Shown here: in pieces, positions 8,292 through 14,588 of the stretch
Layout: each line of letters starts with the position of its first letter
Numbering within the stretch: position 1 is the first letter of the stretch
From: Bacteroidota bacterium
GTDB taxonomy: Bacteria > Bacteroidota > Ignavibacteria > Tepidaquicellales > Tepidaquicellaceae
DNA length: 14,588 bases
NCBI GenBank assembly: GCA_003519545.1
Contig: DOWN01000344.1
Coordinates: 4,670-19,257 of the forward strand
Direction of reading: 5' to 3'
The notes under the pieces: model-generated
Databases searched by the model: none
Told to the model about the DNA's origin: nothing
The model's input: the letters and a program-made list of their open reading frames with translations, nothing else
Program-made: the position numbers and the translations under genes

Positions 8292-9002
8292 TTATCTTAC
8301 GATAGAAACCATATCTTCAACTGCTTTTTGGAGACCAGTAAAAACTGCTCTTGAAATTATAGAATGACCAATACTTACTTCCTGAATTTCCGGAATATTT
8401 TTTATTGGGTAAATATTGTTATAATTTAATCCGTGACCTGCGGTAACGGTTAAACCAAGTTCAGCACCTAAACGTGCAACTGTTCCAATTTTTGAAAGTT
8501 CATTAACCGCATCTTTATCAGAAATTGCGTTTGCATATTTACCGGTGTGAATTTCAATTATATCAGCATTTAGTTCTACAGCATAATCAACATTTTCAGG
8601 TTCAGGATTTATAAAAAGACTAACAAGAATATCTTTGGAATGTAACTGCTGGACAACATCTTTAATCAATAAGTTATGAGAGATAAGATTTAATCCGCCT
8701 TCGGTAGTTCTTTCCTGTCTTTTTTCAGGAACAAGAGTAACCATGTCCGGGAGGATTTCAGAAGCGAAACTAATCATTTCGGCTGTAGCAGCTATTTCAA
8801 GATTAAGTTTTGATTTGATAACTTCACGTAAAAGTCTTACATCGCGGTCATTGATATGTCTGCGGTCTTCTCTCAGGTGGCAGACGATTCCGTCCGCACC
8901 TGCAATTTCACAAATCCCGGCAGCAACAACCGGATCAGGCTCAAACTCCCCTCTTGCTTCTCTTAGGGTCGCAATGTGATCTATATTAATTAATAATTTC
9001 AT
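8292..9002 (-). CDS. pdxJ: Pyridoxine 5'-phosphate synthase
   Basis: Condenses 1-deoxy-xylulose 5-phosphate with 3-amino-2-oxopropyl phosphate to make pyridoxine 5'-phosphate, the last ring-forming step of DXP-dependent vitamin B6 synthesis. With the start chosen here the product is 236 aa, beginning [18 protein letters not shown], which matches the family N-terminus. An upstream in-frame start at 9074 would add 24 unconserved residues and run deep into the preceding gene. The chosen ATG forms a 4-nt ATGA overlap with the CPBP gene stop (8999-9002), supporting coupling. Conserved segments are [19 protein letters not shown] (41-59) with His42, [10 protein letters not shown] with Glu69, [15 protein letters not shown] (90-104), EIHTGKYA (150-157), AGHGLNY (188-194) with His190, and [10 protein letters not shown] (211-220). 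These line up with catalytic His45, Glu72 and His193 of the E. coli enzyme at a constant offset of three. Confidence 0.96.
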   Translation of the reverse strand: MKLLINIDHIATLREARGEFEPDPVVAAGICEIAGADGIVCHLREDRRHINDRDVRLLREVIKSKLNLEIAATAEMISFASEILPDMVTLVPEKRQERTTEGGLNLISHNLLIKDVVQQLHSKDILVSLFINPEPENVDYAVELNADIIEIHTGKYANAISDKDAVNELSKIGTVARLGAELGLTVTAGHGLNYNNIYPIKNIPEIQEVSIGHSIISRAVFTGLQKAVEDMVSIVR

Positions 9003-9667
9003 AAATAGTTTAATTGTTTTAAAACAGAAATTGTATCTATAGTGAACATAACAAGAAAATGTAATAACCAGCAATATATAAAAGAGTTTGCTCTGAGGGC
9101 TTGGACACCGAGAATAATCCCCGCAAATATAGAAGCGAAAAGTTCAAGTTCAGGTTTCCCTTTATGCAAAATAAAAAAAGGTATCATTTGAATTAAGACA
9201 GAATAATATCCAAATTTTGGTTTCAACCCGAATAACATATATCCTCTCCAGAGAAATTCCCAACCGAGCATATAAATAAGAATACTAAGTTCGAATAAAA
9301 TAAAATTTTTCCAACTGTGTGCAACCTGTTCGCCTCCTTGAGGATATGTTCTAATAAACTCCGGTGAGTTTGATACTATAAACAGTACAGGTAACATTAC
9401 CGCAAAAAAAATAAGAGAAGTGATTAAACCAAATTTAAGATCACCAAGGCGAAATCCGTAGTCCGATAATTTTTGTTTGAAAATAAATTTTATGGATAAG
9501 ACGGGTAAAAGAAACATAATCAAGCCATCAGTAAAAAACCAGTAAAGACGTGAGTCGAGTTTATCATTACCGAAATTATTATAATAAAATCCCGGACCTG
9601 CGAAAGCAATGGAGATAAAAATAATTATTGAAACTGAAATGAAAATATAAACCGTTTTAAAATCCAT
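8999..9667 (-). CDS. CPBP-family intramembrane metalloprotease-like protein
   Basis: A 222-aa polytopic membrane protein with about six or seven hydrophobic segments (roughly 5-23, 44-63, 78-98, 121-140, 155-168, 178-190 and 197-212). The CPBP (CAAX protease / bacteriocin-processing) motifs are visible. Motif 1 is GWEFLWRGYM, with Glu137 and Arg141, so the first Glu of the usual EExxxR is Trp. Motif 2 is FFILH (FxxxH, His168). Motif 3 is LLHFLVMFTID, with His203. The substrate is unknown, and the altered motif 1 leaves protease activity uncertain. The stop overlaps pdxJ (ATGA). The frame stays open upstream of the chosen ATG through the 52-nt gap into the preceding gene. It would read LKKEYNDLITAIKS before MDFKTV from a CTG at 9707-9709, so a longer N-terminus is possible. 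Confidence 0.8.
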   Translation of the reverse strand: MDFKTVYIFISVSIIIFISIAFAGPGFYYNNFGNDKLDSRLYWFFTDGLIMFLLPVLSIKFIFKQKLSDYGFRLGDLKFGLITSLIFFAVMLPVLFIVSNSPEFIRTYPQGGEQVAHSWKNFILFELSILIYMLGWEFLWRGYMLFGLKPKFGYYSVLIQMIPFFILHKGKPELELFASIFAGIILGVQALRANSFIYCWLLHFLVMFTIDTISVLKQLNYL

Positions 9668-9719
9668 TGATTTTATTGCGGTTATCAGATCATTATATTC
9701 TTTTTTCAGATTAATACTT

Positions 9720-10634
9720 TTATTTCCTTTTAATTATATATTGGAATTTTTCCGGTGTTTGATTTATCACATTAAATTTCGGAGGCAGAACAATTTTTGG
9801 AGTTACATATCCGAGAGTGTCGTTTTCAATGTCATTAAAATCAATTTCTGCTCTAATGTCTATGGGGTTGAGTTTTGAAAGTTGTTCCACACCGCTACGA
9901 ACGGAAATATTCATCTTAGGAGGAACAAGTAAGACTTCCCTGTCTTGAGGGACATTAATGATTTCGACATCAATATCGTTAAATTCTTTATCGGCTGCGA
10001 GTTCAACAGTATAATTTATGGTAACAAACGAAGGGTCTATGTTAAGATTATTTCCGAGAGTATCAATCAGTTTAACAGTTACAGACAGGTTTTCGCTAAT
10101 GTTATCAAATTTTTTATATTCAGTTGAGACTGCTTTGATTTTTGAAATTACGGAAGTTGGTCCTGAAATAACGACTGAATCAGGAATTATTTCAGGACTT
10201 CCGACAATCTGATAGAAAGATTTTAAATTAACTTCAACATTATTAATCACAGGGACAGTTTTTGCCAAAGAGTTATCAAAATTTATGTTAATAGAATCAG
10301 GAGTAATGCTGGTGATAGTAACGCTCTGCGGTAAGTTTAATCTTTCGTTAATTCCCTGCATTGTATAAATTCTTGTGTCCCGTCTGAGATTAAGTAAATT
10401 CAAATCATATCTGATGTCTTTATTAAACATTACACCGAGAAGATCCCAGCCCTTTCCTCTAACAGACACTTTTAAACTATCCGGTAAGTTACCTGCGGTA
10501 ATTTGATTTTTACCGGAAGTAACTTTTACAGGGATGTTTAAGTCCACTGTATAAGTGAAACTAAGACTTGTATAAAGCCAAATAAAGATTGCAAAGACAA
10601 CAGATAAAACCGATATATAAATTTTTTTATTCAG
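9720..10634 (-). CDS. YbbR/CdaR-like membrane-anchored repeat protein, apparent CTG start
   Basis: Predicted extracytoplasmic YbbR-domain protein. Family members such as CdaR regulate the diadenylate cyclase CdaA that makes c-di-AMP. In the 304-aa model an N-terminal anchor (about 5-26, IYISVLSVVFAIFIWLYTS) is followed by about three YbbR-type beta repeats (roughly 30-115, 116-205 and 206-300) with motifs such as PDSLKVSVRGKG and IPDSVVISGPTSVISKI. The only standard start in frame is GTG at 10545-10547, which would delete the anchor. The frame is open back to a TAA at 10647-10649, which is the stop of the upstream gene in the same frame. The best initiator is CTG at 10632-10634, where CTGAATAAAAAAATT resembles a normal ATG AAT AAA start. 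I therefore place the start there with reservation. No CdaA gene is visible nearby. Confidence 0.75.
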   Translation of the reverse strand: MNKKIYISVLSVVFAIFIWLYTSLSFTYTVDLNIPVKVTSGKNQITAGNLPDSLKVSVRGKGWDLLGVMFNKDIRYDLNLLNLRRDTRIYTMQGINERLNLPQSVTITSITPDSININFDNSLAKTVPVINNVEVNLKSFYQIVGSPEIIPDSVVISGPTSVISKIKAVSTEYKKFDNISENLSVTVKLIDTLGNNLNIDPSFVTINYTVELAADKEFNDIDVEIINVPQDREVLLVPPKMNISVRSGVEQLSKLNPIDIRAEIDFNDIENDTLGYVTPKIVLPPKFNVINQTPEKFQYIIKRK

Positions 10635-10646
10635 AGTGAAATAAAA

Positions 10647-12029
10647 TTATTGATAAAGTTTACTTTCCCAGTCATCATTTCTAAGTTCAGTCCGGATTGT
10701 AGAATGAACGAGTTCATAAATTCCGGATCCGCTTTGATTTTTTTCCATAAATGCACAGATAGCACCACCTTCCAATTTTTCATATTTCCAAACTTCATAA
10801 CTTTTTTTATCGTTAGAATAAGGGAAACTTTCAATTTCTTCAGGTTTACCATAAGTTACATAAATTCTTCCTCTGTCAGTTCTCCAACCTTCTTTAAAAG
10901 GTTCTTTGAATAACTGGTTTGCCTCAAGAATTTTTTTGACATATTCCTGTTTGAATTCATTTTGAGGAGTGTTTGGATTTATATCCCGACGTTTCCAAAA
11001 TTCAAACATAAATTTTCTTTTATCATTAAGGTTAGTCAAAGATTCAAATGCTTTTTTTTCATTTTCAGTTCTCAGATAAAAAGTTAGATCAAAATCAAGA
11101 TTAACAAGTTCTTCTCTCATAGCCGCATATTCGGAAACTAAAAAATCTTTATCAGGACTATCAGTTACAGGAGCATCAATTTTGGGATTATAAACCCAGA
11201 ATTTTTTTGATTTGGAAATGGAAATATTATTTAAAGTATCCGATAAAGTTAAAGTCAGGAGGTAAGATTTTGAAGGTAATTTATCAATATTAATTTTCCC
11301 GTATTCAACTCTTGAGTCACCTGAAACTTTAATTTCTTTTGATTTAGAATGAACCGAATTATTATTTTCATCCGTAATACTTTCCGTAAGAATAAGCGAA
11401 GGGGATTTTAATGAGTTTAAATTATAGGATTCAGCATAATAATATAAGTTATTTAAATTATTACCATATAACGCACCGGCATTAGGAATTACTTCAAGCG
11501 TATTTTTATGGAATATACTTGATTTATCTTCACCTTTAGCGATATTAGTAGATAATTCAATGTCACTTAAATTTACGGTATTTCCAAAACCTTTAACATC
11601 CACTTCCATAGAAATACTGTCATAATTATCTGGGTTATTAAAATCACTTGCTACAACAGATAAAGTATAAGAACCTGAAGCAAGCATTAAATTTATCTGT
11701 CCGACAAGATTTAAATTCAGGTTAGCGGAAGAAGTGTCGGGAATTGAAGAAGGTAAAGAATATTTTTCATTAAATTTTATTTCGTTGGTAATATTATCCT
11801 TAATATAAATATTTAATGATGCAATCGCTTCAAACCCGTTATTTTGGGAATTCATTTTATACAACAAAGATTTTTGCAATATAGAATAATAAATTTCCAA
11901 AATATTTTTATTATCGGCACCTTTAAAGACGGCATAGTCAAACTGAGCCTGAATTTTCATATCGAATGAATATATTGGGGATACACAAATAACCAAAAGG
12001 GAAAGTATGAAATAAAATTTTGTTCTCAT
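10647..12029 (-). CDS. GWxTD domain-containing secreted protein
   Basis: A 460-aa protein with a signal peptide (about 1-21, basic MRTK then FYFILSLLVICVSPIYS) and a mostly beta-rich, Asn/Ser-rich N-terminal region (about 25-285). The C-terminal GWxTD domain covers about 300-460. Its naming motif GWRTDRGRIYVTYGKPEEIE is at 381-400, preceded by FEFWKRRDINPNTPQNEF (342-359) and followed by YEVWKYE (411-417) and YELVHSTIRTELRNDDW (438-454). This domain is found mainly in Bacteroidota/Ignavibacteria-type genomes; its function is not established. It is probably periplasmic or outer-membrane associated. The gene starts only 14 nt beyond the U-tract of a strong terminator that follows the PorV-like gene. 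The CdaR-like gene begins 12 nt after its stop. The start ATG has no Shine-Dalgarno. Confidence 0.9.
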   Translation of the reverse strand: MRTKFYFILSLLVICVSPIYSFDMKIQAQFDYAVFKGADNKNILEIYYSILQKSLLYKMNSQNNGFEAIASLNIYIKDNITNEIKFNEKYSLPSSIPDTSSANLNLNLVGQINLMLASGSYTLSVVASDFNNPDNYDSISMEVDVKGFGNTVNLSDIELSTNIAKGEDKSSIFHKNTLEVIPNAGALYGNNLNNLYYYAESYNLNSLKSPSLILTESITDENNNSVHSKSKEIKVSGDSRVEYGKINIDKLPSKSYLLTLTLSDTLNNISISKSKKFWVYNPKIDAPVTDSPDKDFLVSEYAAMREELVNLDFDLTFYLRTENEKKAFESLTNLNDKRKFMFEFWKRRDINPNTPQNEFKQEYVKKILEANQLFKEPFKEGWRTDRGRIYVTYGKPEEIESFPYSNDKKSYEVWKYEKLEGGAICAFMEKNQSGSGIYELVHSTIRTELRNDDWESKLYQ

Positions 12030-12043
12030 AATTTGAAAGTTTT

Positions 12044-12081
12044 AAAAAAAAAGGTAACCTTTAAAAGAACAGGTTACCTTT
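12044..12081 (-). terminator. Intrinsic terminator after the PorV-like gene
   Basis: On the - strand a perfect 11-bp stem, AAAGGTAACCT (12071-12081) paired with AGGTTACCTTT (12050-12060), encloses a 10-nt loop and runs into nine consecutive T residues (12052-12044). It lies 23 nt beyond the PorV-like stop codon. Stem, loop and U-tract are all canonical for Rho-independent termination. It may be partial, since the next gene starts almost immediately after it. Confidence 0.88.
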
Positions 12082-12104
12082 AATTTAATAAATTTTAAAT
12101 ATTA

Positions 12105-13142
12105 TTAAAATCCTACATTGAGTGTGAAGAACTGATTAGTTCCTTCAGAGAATCTGTCTCTGCTCATAACTCTAAAAGCATAGTCAAAGCCGAGCATAAC
12201 TCCACTGAACGGATATTTAACTCCTGCTCCAAAAGACGGTCCGAATAATGACTCTCCATTATCTTTCGCCTGTGGTCTGTAGTTAAATGCACCTCTCAAG
12301 TAGAAATTGTTATTGTAATTATATTCCAAGCCAAATTTGTATTCATCACTTGAAAATCCTGAGTTCTGGAACGCTGTTGAGATATTCAATGAATTCTGTG
12401 TATTCATTGCATATGTGTATGATGCTCCAATTTCAAGATTTGTCGGTAAATCAAACGGCTCAAGAATAATTTTTCTTGTTACTGTCTGTCCGTTTTCGAC
12501 ATATGATCTCTCAAGTCCCGGTCCGTCGAATGTCATTGCTGAACCTAAGTTCTTTATGGCTATTCCGAACGCTAAACCTGATGATCCGCCGATATACTGT
12601 ATTCCAAAGTCAAACGCTATACCATTGGCACTTACGTTTGCTACTGATTCAGAAATCAACTTTACATTTGTTCCGAATCTGATCTTATCTGTCATCTGTC
12701 TTGCAAAACTCAATGACGCTACAAGATATGTCGGCTGAAATACTGTTCCTGTTCCTTCGGGTTGAAGTTCGGTTGTCTCAAGTATCTCTCCGATGTTAAA
12801 TGAACGGATGGATGCTCCGACTACTCCCAAACCTATATCCGATGCTCCCGCAAAGTATTGCATATTCATATCAGCAAAGTAATTCATATGTGAAAACATT
12901 ACTTCCGCTGTGGATGAATTTAATCTTGCCAGTCCGGCAGGATTCCAAAACATTGCGTCTATACCTGTGACGTAAGATAAGTTCGAACCACCAAGTGAGG
13001 TGCCTACCGAACCAACAGGTATTAATAACTCAGGAGCTGCCGATGTACCGAACTTGCCCCGGTCACCTGCCGTTACAACACTTGCCATAAGACAAAATAC
13101 TGTAACTATTGCTACTAATGTTTTATTGTATTTTATTTTCAT
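12105..13142 (-). CDS. PorV/PorQ family outer-membrane protein
   Basis: A 345-aa outer-membrane beta-barrel of the PorV/PorQ group, which is FadL-like. In type IX secretion, PorV shuttles substrates from the translocon to the surface attachment complex. A signal peptide occupies about 1-25 (KTLVAIVTVFCLMASVVTAG core). The family signature follows: LLIPVGSVGTSLGGSNLSYVTG and DAMFWNPAGLARL (about 39-75). Amphipathic beta strands with alternating aromatics continue to the end, and the C-terminus is Phe (FFTLNVGF), as expected for insertion by the BAM complex. The gene follows a protein with a C-terminal sorting-like domain, suggesting a transporter/cargo or barrel/partner pair. Its leader has the only clear Shine-Dalgarno (AGGAG) in the window and two inverted repeats. 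Whether it is the true PorV or one of several paralogues cannot be told. Confidence 0.88.
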   Translation of the reverse strand: MKIKYNKTLVAIVTVFCLMASVVTAGDRGKFGTSAAPELLIPVGSVGTSLGGSNLSYVTGIDAMFWNPAGLARLNSSTAEVMFSHMNYFADMNMQYFAGASDIGLGVVGASIRSFNIGEILETTELQPEGTGTVFQPTYLVASLSFARQMTDKIRFGTNVKLISESVANVSANGIAFDFGIQYIGGSSGLAFGIAIKNLGSAMTFDGPGLERSYVENGQTVTRKIILEPFDLPTNLEIGASYTYAMNTQNSLNISTAFQNSGFSSDEYKFGLEYNYNNNFYLRGAFNYRPQAKDNGESLFGPSFGAGVKYPFSGVMLGFDYAFRVMSRDRFSEGTNQFFTLNVGF

Positions 13143-13152
13143 TTTTTAAAAT

Positions 13153-13157
13153 CTCCT
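13153..13157 (-). promoter_or_regulatory. Shine-Dalgarno AGGAG of the PorV-like gene
   Basis: On the - strand AGGAG lies 10 nt before the ATG at 13142, in ACAGGAGATTTTAAAAAATG. No other start in the window has a comparable site. Three of its five bases (13155-13157) also form part of the arm of a 5-bp inverted repeat, so it could be partly masked by folding. Confidence 0.6.
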
Positions 13158-13172
13158 GTTTTGTTTTACAGG
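13155..13172 (-). repeat. Small hairpin overlapping the PorV-like ribosome binding site
   Basis: CCTGT (13172-13168 on the - strand) pairs with ACAGG (13159-13155), around an 8-nt loop of A and C. The downstream arm supplies the AGG of the Shine-Dalgarno. Five base pairs is short, so stability is modest and function is speculative. Confidence 0.45.
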
Positions 13173-13184
13173 TCTGACTCTCTC

Positions 13185-13220
13185 TCAGGCGACATTCTCT
13201 TTCAAGAATGTCTTGCCTGA
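13185..13220 (-). repeat. Interrupted stem-loop between the sorting-domain gene and the PorV-like gene
   Basis: Arms TCAGGC (13185-13190) and GCCTGA (13215-13220) form 6 bp. After an asymmetric bulge (1 nt versus 3 nt), ACATTCT (13192-13198) and AGAATGT (13205-13211) add 7 bp around a 6-nt loop. It starts 21 nt after the upstream stop codon. No T-run follows on the - strand, so it is not a standard intrinsic terminator. An mRNA processing or stabilising element, or an attenuator, would fit. Confidence 0.65.
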
Positions 13221-13241
13221 TTTCAAGTCAAACTCTGAAAA

Positions 13242-14588
13242 TTAGTTCGTAAAGTTTATTCGTTCCTGTGCGGTGAACACTACTATCTTGATAACTTTCT
13301 GTCCTATTCCCGGTGCATCCACAAGGGCTACATATATTCCACTTGCTACAGGGACTGCTTCTAAATTCTGAAGGTTCCATCTGGCTGTGGAGTTTATTGC
13401 TGGATTAGGATTCTGTGTCTTATCTATCGTTGCCATTAAATCACCGTTCAACGAATATATACTTATCTTACAACTTGCAGGTAAATTCCTGAACTCTACA
13501 AATCTATTGGCTATACCTTGCTGTAAAGTACTGTAGCCATAATATGGGTTAGGAACTACTCTGATTTTTTCCATCTCATTCTGATCTTTGGCTACCTGTG
13601 TATTACCAAATACAGGTGCTTTAGTCTCAAATTCATAAGTCAATGGAATGTTACCCTGGACAAATGGCCGGGTTACTGTGTATGGATAGAATATTAACTC
13701 ATCATTATTTACAGGTGATGAAGTCGGAGTTATTAATCTTGGTGCCCATACATACATAATATCCAACTGCTGTTGTCTCAGGTTTAATGCACCGGTTGTA
13801 TAGTTCGGAATTACTGTTTCTGAGTAATCTGAATTAAAGAAATATACAAACAAGAAACCACCTGTGGAATCTGCTGACATATTAAACGCTGATGATGAAT
13901 CAACAGTTCTTGTCTTTACAAATCCTACATTTATTCTTCGTGGTGAAGGTGTGGAATCTGTCGGGTCTATTTCTTCTGCTATAAACGGTACTCTGTCAAA
14001 ACCTCTGTATAAATATCTTGAACCTGATGATAACGGTGTGCCTGCAGTATCAACATATCTGTAAGCCAACTGTCCATCGTTCAGATTCGTTTTCCAAGTA
14101 AGTCTGATTGTTCTGTATCTGTCAGGTGTCAGATTTGATGGTACGTTATTCCAAGTACCTCTGATTACTGAAGATATAGCCATTGTCTGTGACTGCCATG
14201 GACCGCCGTTTGGTACTATCTGACTTCCGGTTACGAACTGATTTCCGGCAGGTCTGTATTCCCAACCCGGTCTTCTGGTTTGAATACTATCGGGAGTTCT
14301 GGTTGTTGAAGGGTCACGGATGATACCAACATTACCAACATAAGTACCGCCACCAGCGGATGTAAATCTTATTTTCTGTACATTAATATAAACACCGTCA
14401 ACAATTCTTGATGAGTCGTATGCATTTGATTTGAAATCTACAAATTTTAAGTATAACGGAGTGGCAGCAGGATCCTGTGAATAGCTTAAGAATCTGCTTG
14501 AACCTTCAGGAACTCTTTTGAGAGTATCCCAAGTTGTGTTACCTGCCAATTGTCTGATAACTCTGTAAGTAGTATCAGTTGATCCGAA
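13242..14588 (-). CDS. Secreted/surface protein with T9SS-like C-terminal domain (5' end outside the window)
   Basis: The reading frame is open to the edge of the window, so only the last 448 residues are visible and the true start lies beyond 14588; a TTG at 14547-14549 is internal. Most of the visible part is beta-rich, with many Thr, Ser, Pro and Tyr, and has no recognised enzyme motif. The last ~110 residues (13245-13574) form a C-terminal module: IRVVPNPYYG, then NRFVEFRNLPASCKISIYSL, then RWNLQNLEAVPVASGIYVAL and KVIKIVVF. This pattern matches type IX secretion sorting / FlgD-like Ig domains (VxPNP, Lp..v.iY...G, W...N..G..v.sGiY). Ten residues (TAQERINFTN) follow where canonical domains usually end. 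It lies upstream of the PorV-like gene with 99 nt between, consistent with a cell-surface cargo. Cargo identity is unknown. Confidence 0.82.
   Translation of the reverse strand, partial: FGSTDTTYRVIRQLAGNTTWDTLKRVPEGSSRFLSYSQDPAATPLYLKFVDFKSNAYDSSRIVDGVYINVQKIRFTSAGGGTYVGNVGIIRDPSTTRTPDSIQTRRPGWEYRPAGNQFVTGSQIVPNGGPWQSQTMAISSVIRGTWNNVPSNLTPDRYRTIRLTWKTNLNDGQLAYRYVDTAGTPLSSGSRYLYRGFDRVPFIAEEIDPTDSTPSPRRINVGFVKTRTVDSSSAFNMSADSTGGFLFVYFFNSDYSETVIPNYTTGALNLRQQQLDIMYVWAPRLITPTSSPVNNDELIFYPYTVTRPFVQGNIPLTYEFETKAPVFGNTQVAKDQNEMEKIRVVPNPYYGYSTLQQGIANRFVEFRNLPASCKISIYSLNGDLMATIDKTQNPNPAINSTARWNLQNLEAVPVASGIYVALVDAPGIGQKVIKIVVFTAQERINFTN

Noticed and set aside
9003..9074. Upstream start for pdxJ adding 24 residues
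   Set aside because: The family N-terminus begins at MKLLINIDH, and the ATG at 9002 forms an ATGA overlap with the upstream gene. The extra residues are simply CPBP coding sequence in another frame.
9720..10547. GTG start at 10547 for the CdaR-like protein
   Set aside because: It would remove the in-frame membrane anchor typical of YbbR proteins. The reading frame continues convincingly upstream to a CTG.
12337..12738. 133-aa + strand frame opposite the PorV-like gene
   Set aside because: It is antisense to a clear outer-membrane barrel gene, with no start context and no domain.
13185..13220. Intrinsic terminator at the interrupted stem-loop
   Set aside because: No T-run follows the stem on the - strand, and the stem is broken by a 1/3-nt bulge, so I list it only as an inverted repeat.
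14547..14549. TTG as the true start of the sorting-domain protein
   Set aside because: The frame is open to the window edge and reads as coding sequence (TTYRVIRQLAGN). There is no signal peptide after the TTG, so it is an internal codon.

Overview
The window is AT-rich and almost entirely coding. It reads as chromosome from the Bacteroidota/Chlorobiota/Ignavibacteriota side of the FCB superphylum. Three things support this: a GWxTD-domain protein, a PorV-type outer-membrane protein next to a protein with a type IX secretion (T9SS)-like C-terminal domain, and starts that mostly lack a Shine-Dalgarno and instead follow A-rich leaders. The genus cannot be fixed from sequence alone. I see no tRNA, rRNA, CRISPR array, insertion sequence or integrase.

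Left half, + strand (25-7539): seven tightly packed genes. These are efp (translation factor EF-P), accB and accC (biotin carboxyl carrier protein and biotin carboxylase, joined by a TAATG overlap), a 170-aa membrane protein of unknown function, a FabL-like enoyl-ACP reductase, a very large (1131 aa) tubulin/FtsZ-superfamily protein with a SHOCT-like tail, and a small FmdB-type zinc-ribbon protein. The acc genes and the reductase form a fatty-acid synthesis block. The tubulin-like gene follows it by 17 nt and is the most unusual gene in the window.

Right half, - strand (14588 back to 7540): a secreted or surface protein with a C-terminal sorting-like domain (5' end outside the window), a PorV/PorQ-family barrel, a GWxTD protein, a membrane-anchored YbbR/CdaR-like protein with no standard start codon in a sensible place, a CPBP-family membrane protein, pdxJ (vitamin B6 synthesis) and lptB (LPS-transport ATPase). 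The last three are closely packed: an ATGA overlap, then 5 nt. The two gene sets converge with zero bases between their stop codons, inside a small AT-only palindrome.

Regulatory structure is concentrated around the PorV-like gene. Its leader has two inverted repeats and the only clear Shine-Dalgarno in the window. It is followed by a textbook intrinsic terminator that ends just 14 nt before the GWxTD start codon. No obvious new multi-gene system is visible. The items most worth following up are the tubulin-like protein, the apparent CTG start of the CdaR-like gene, the Asn at the EF-P modification site, and the PorV leader and terminator arrangement.
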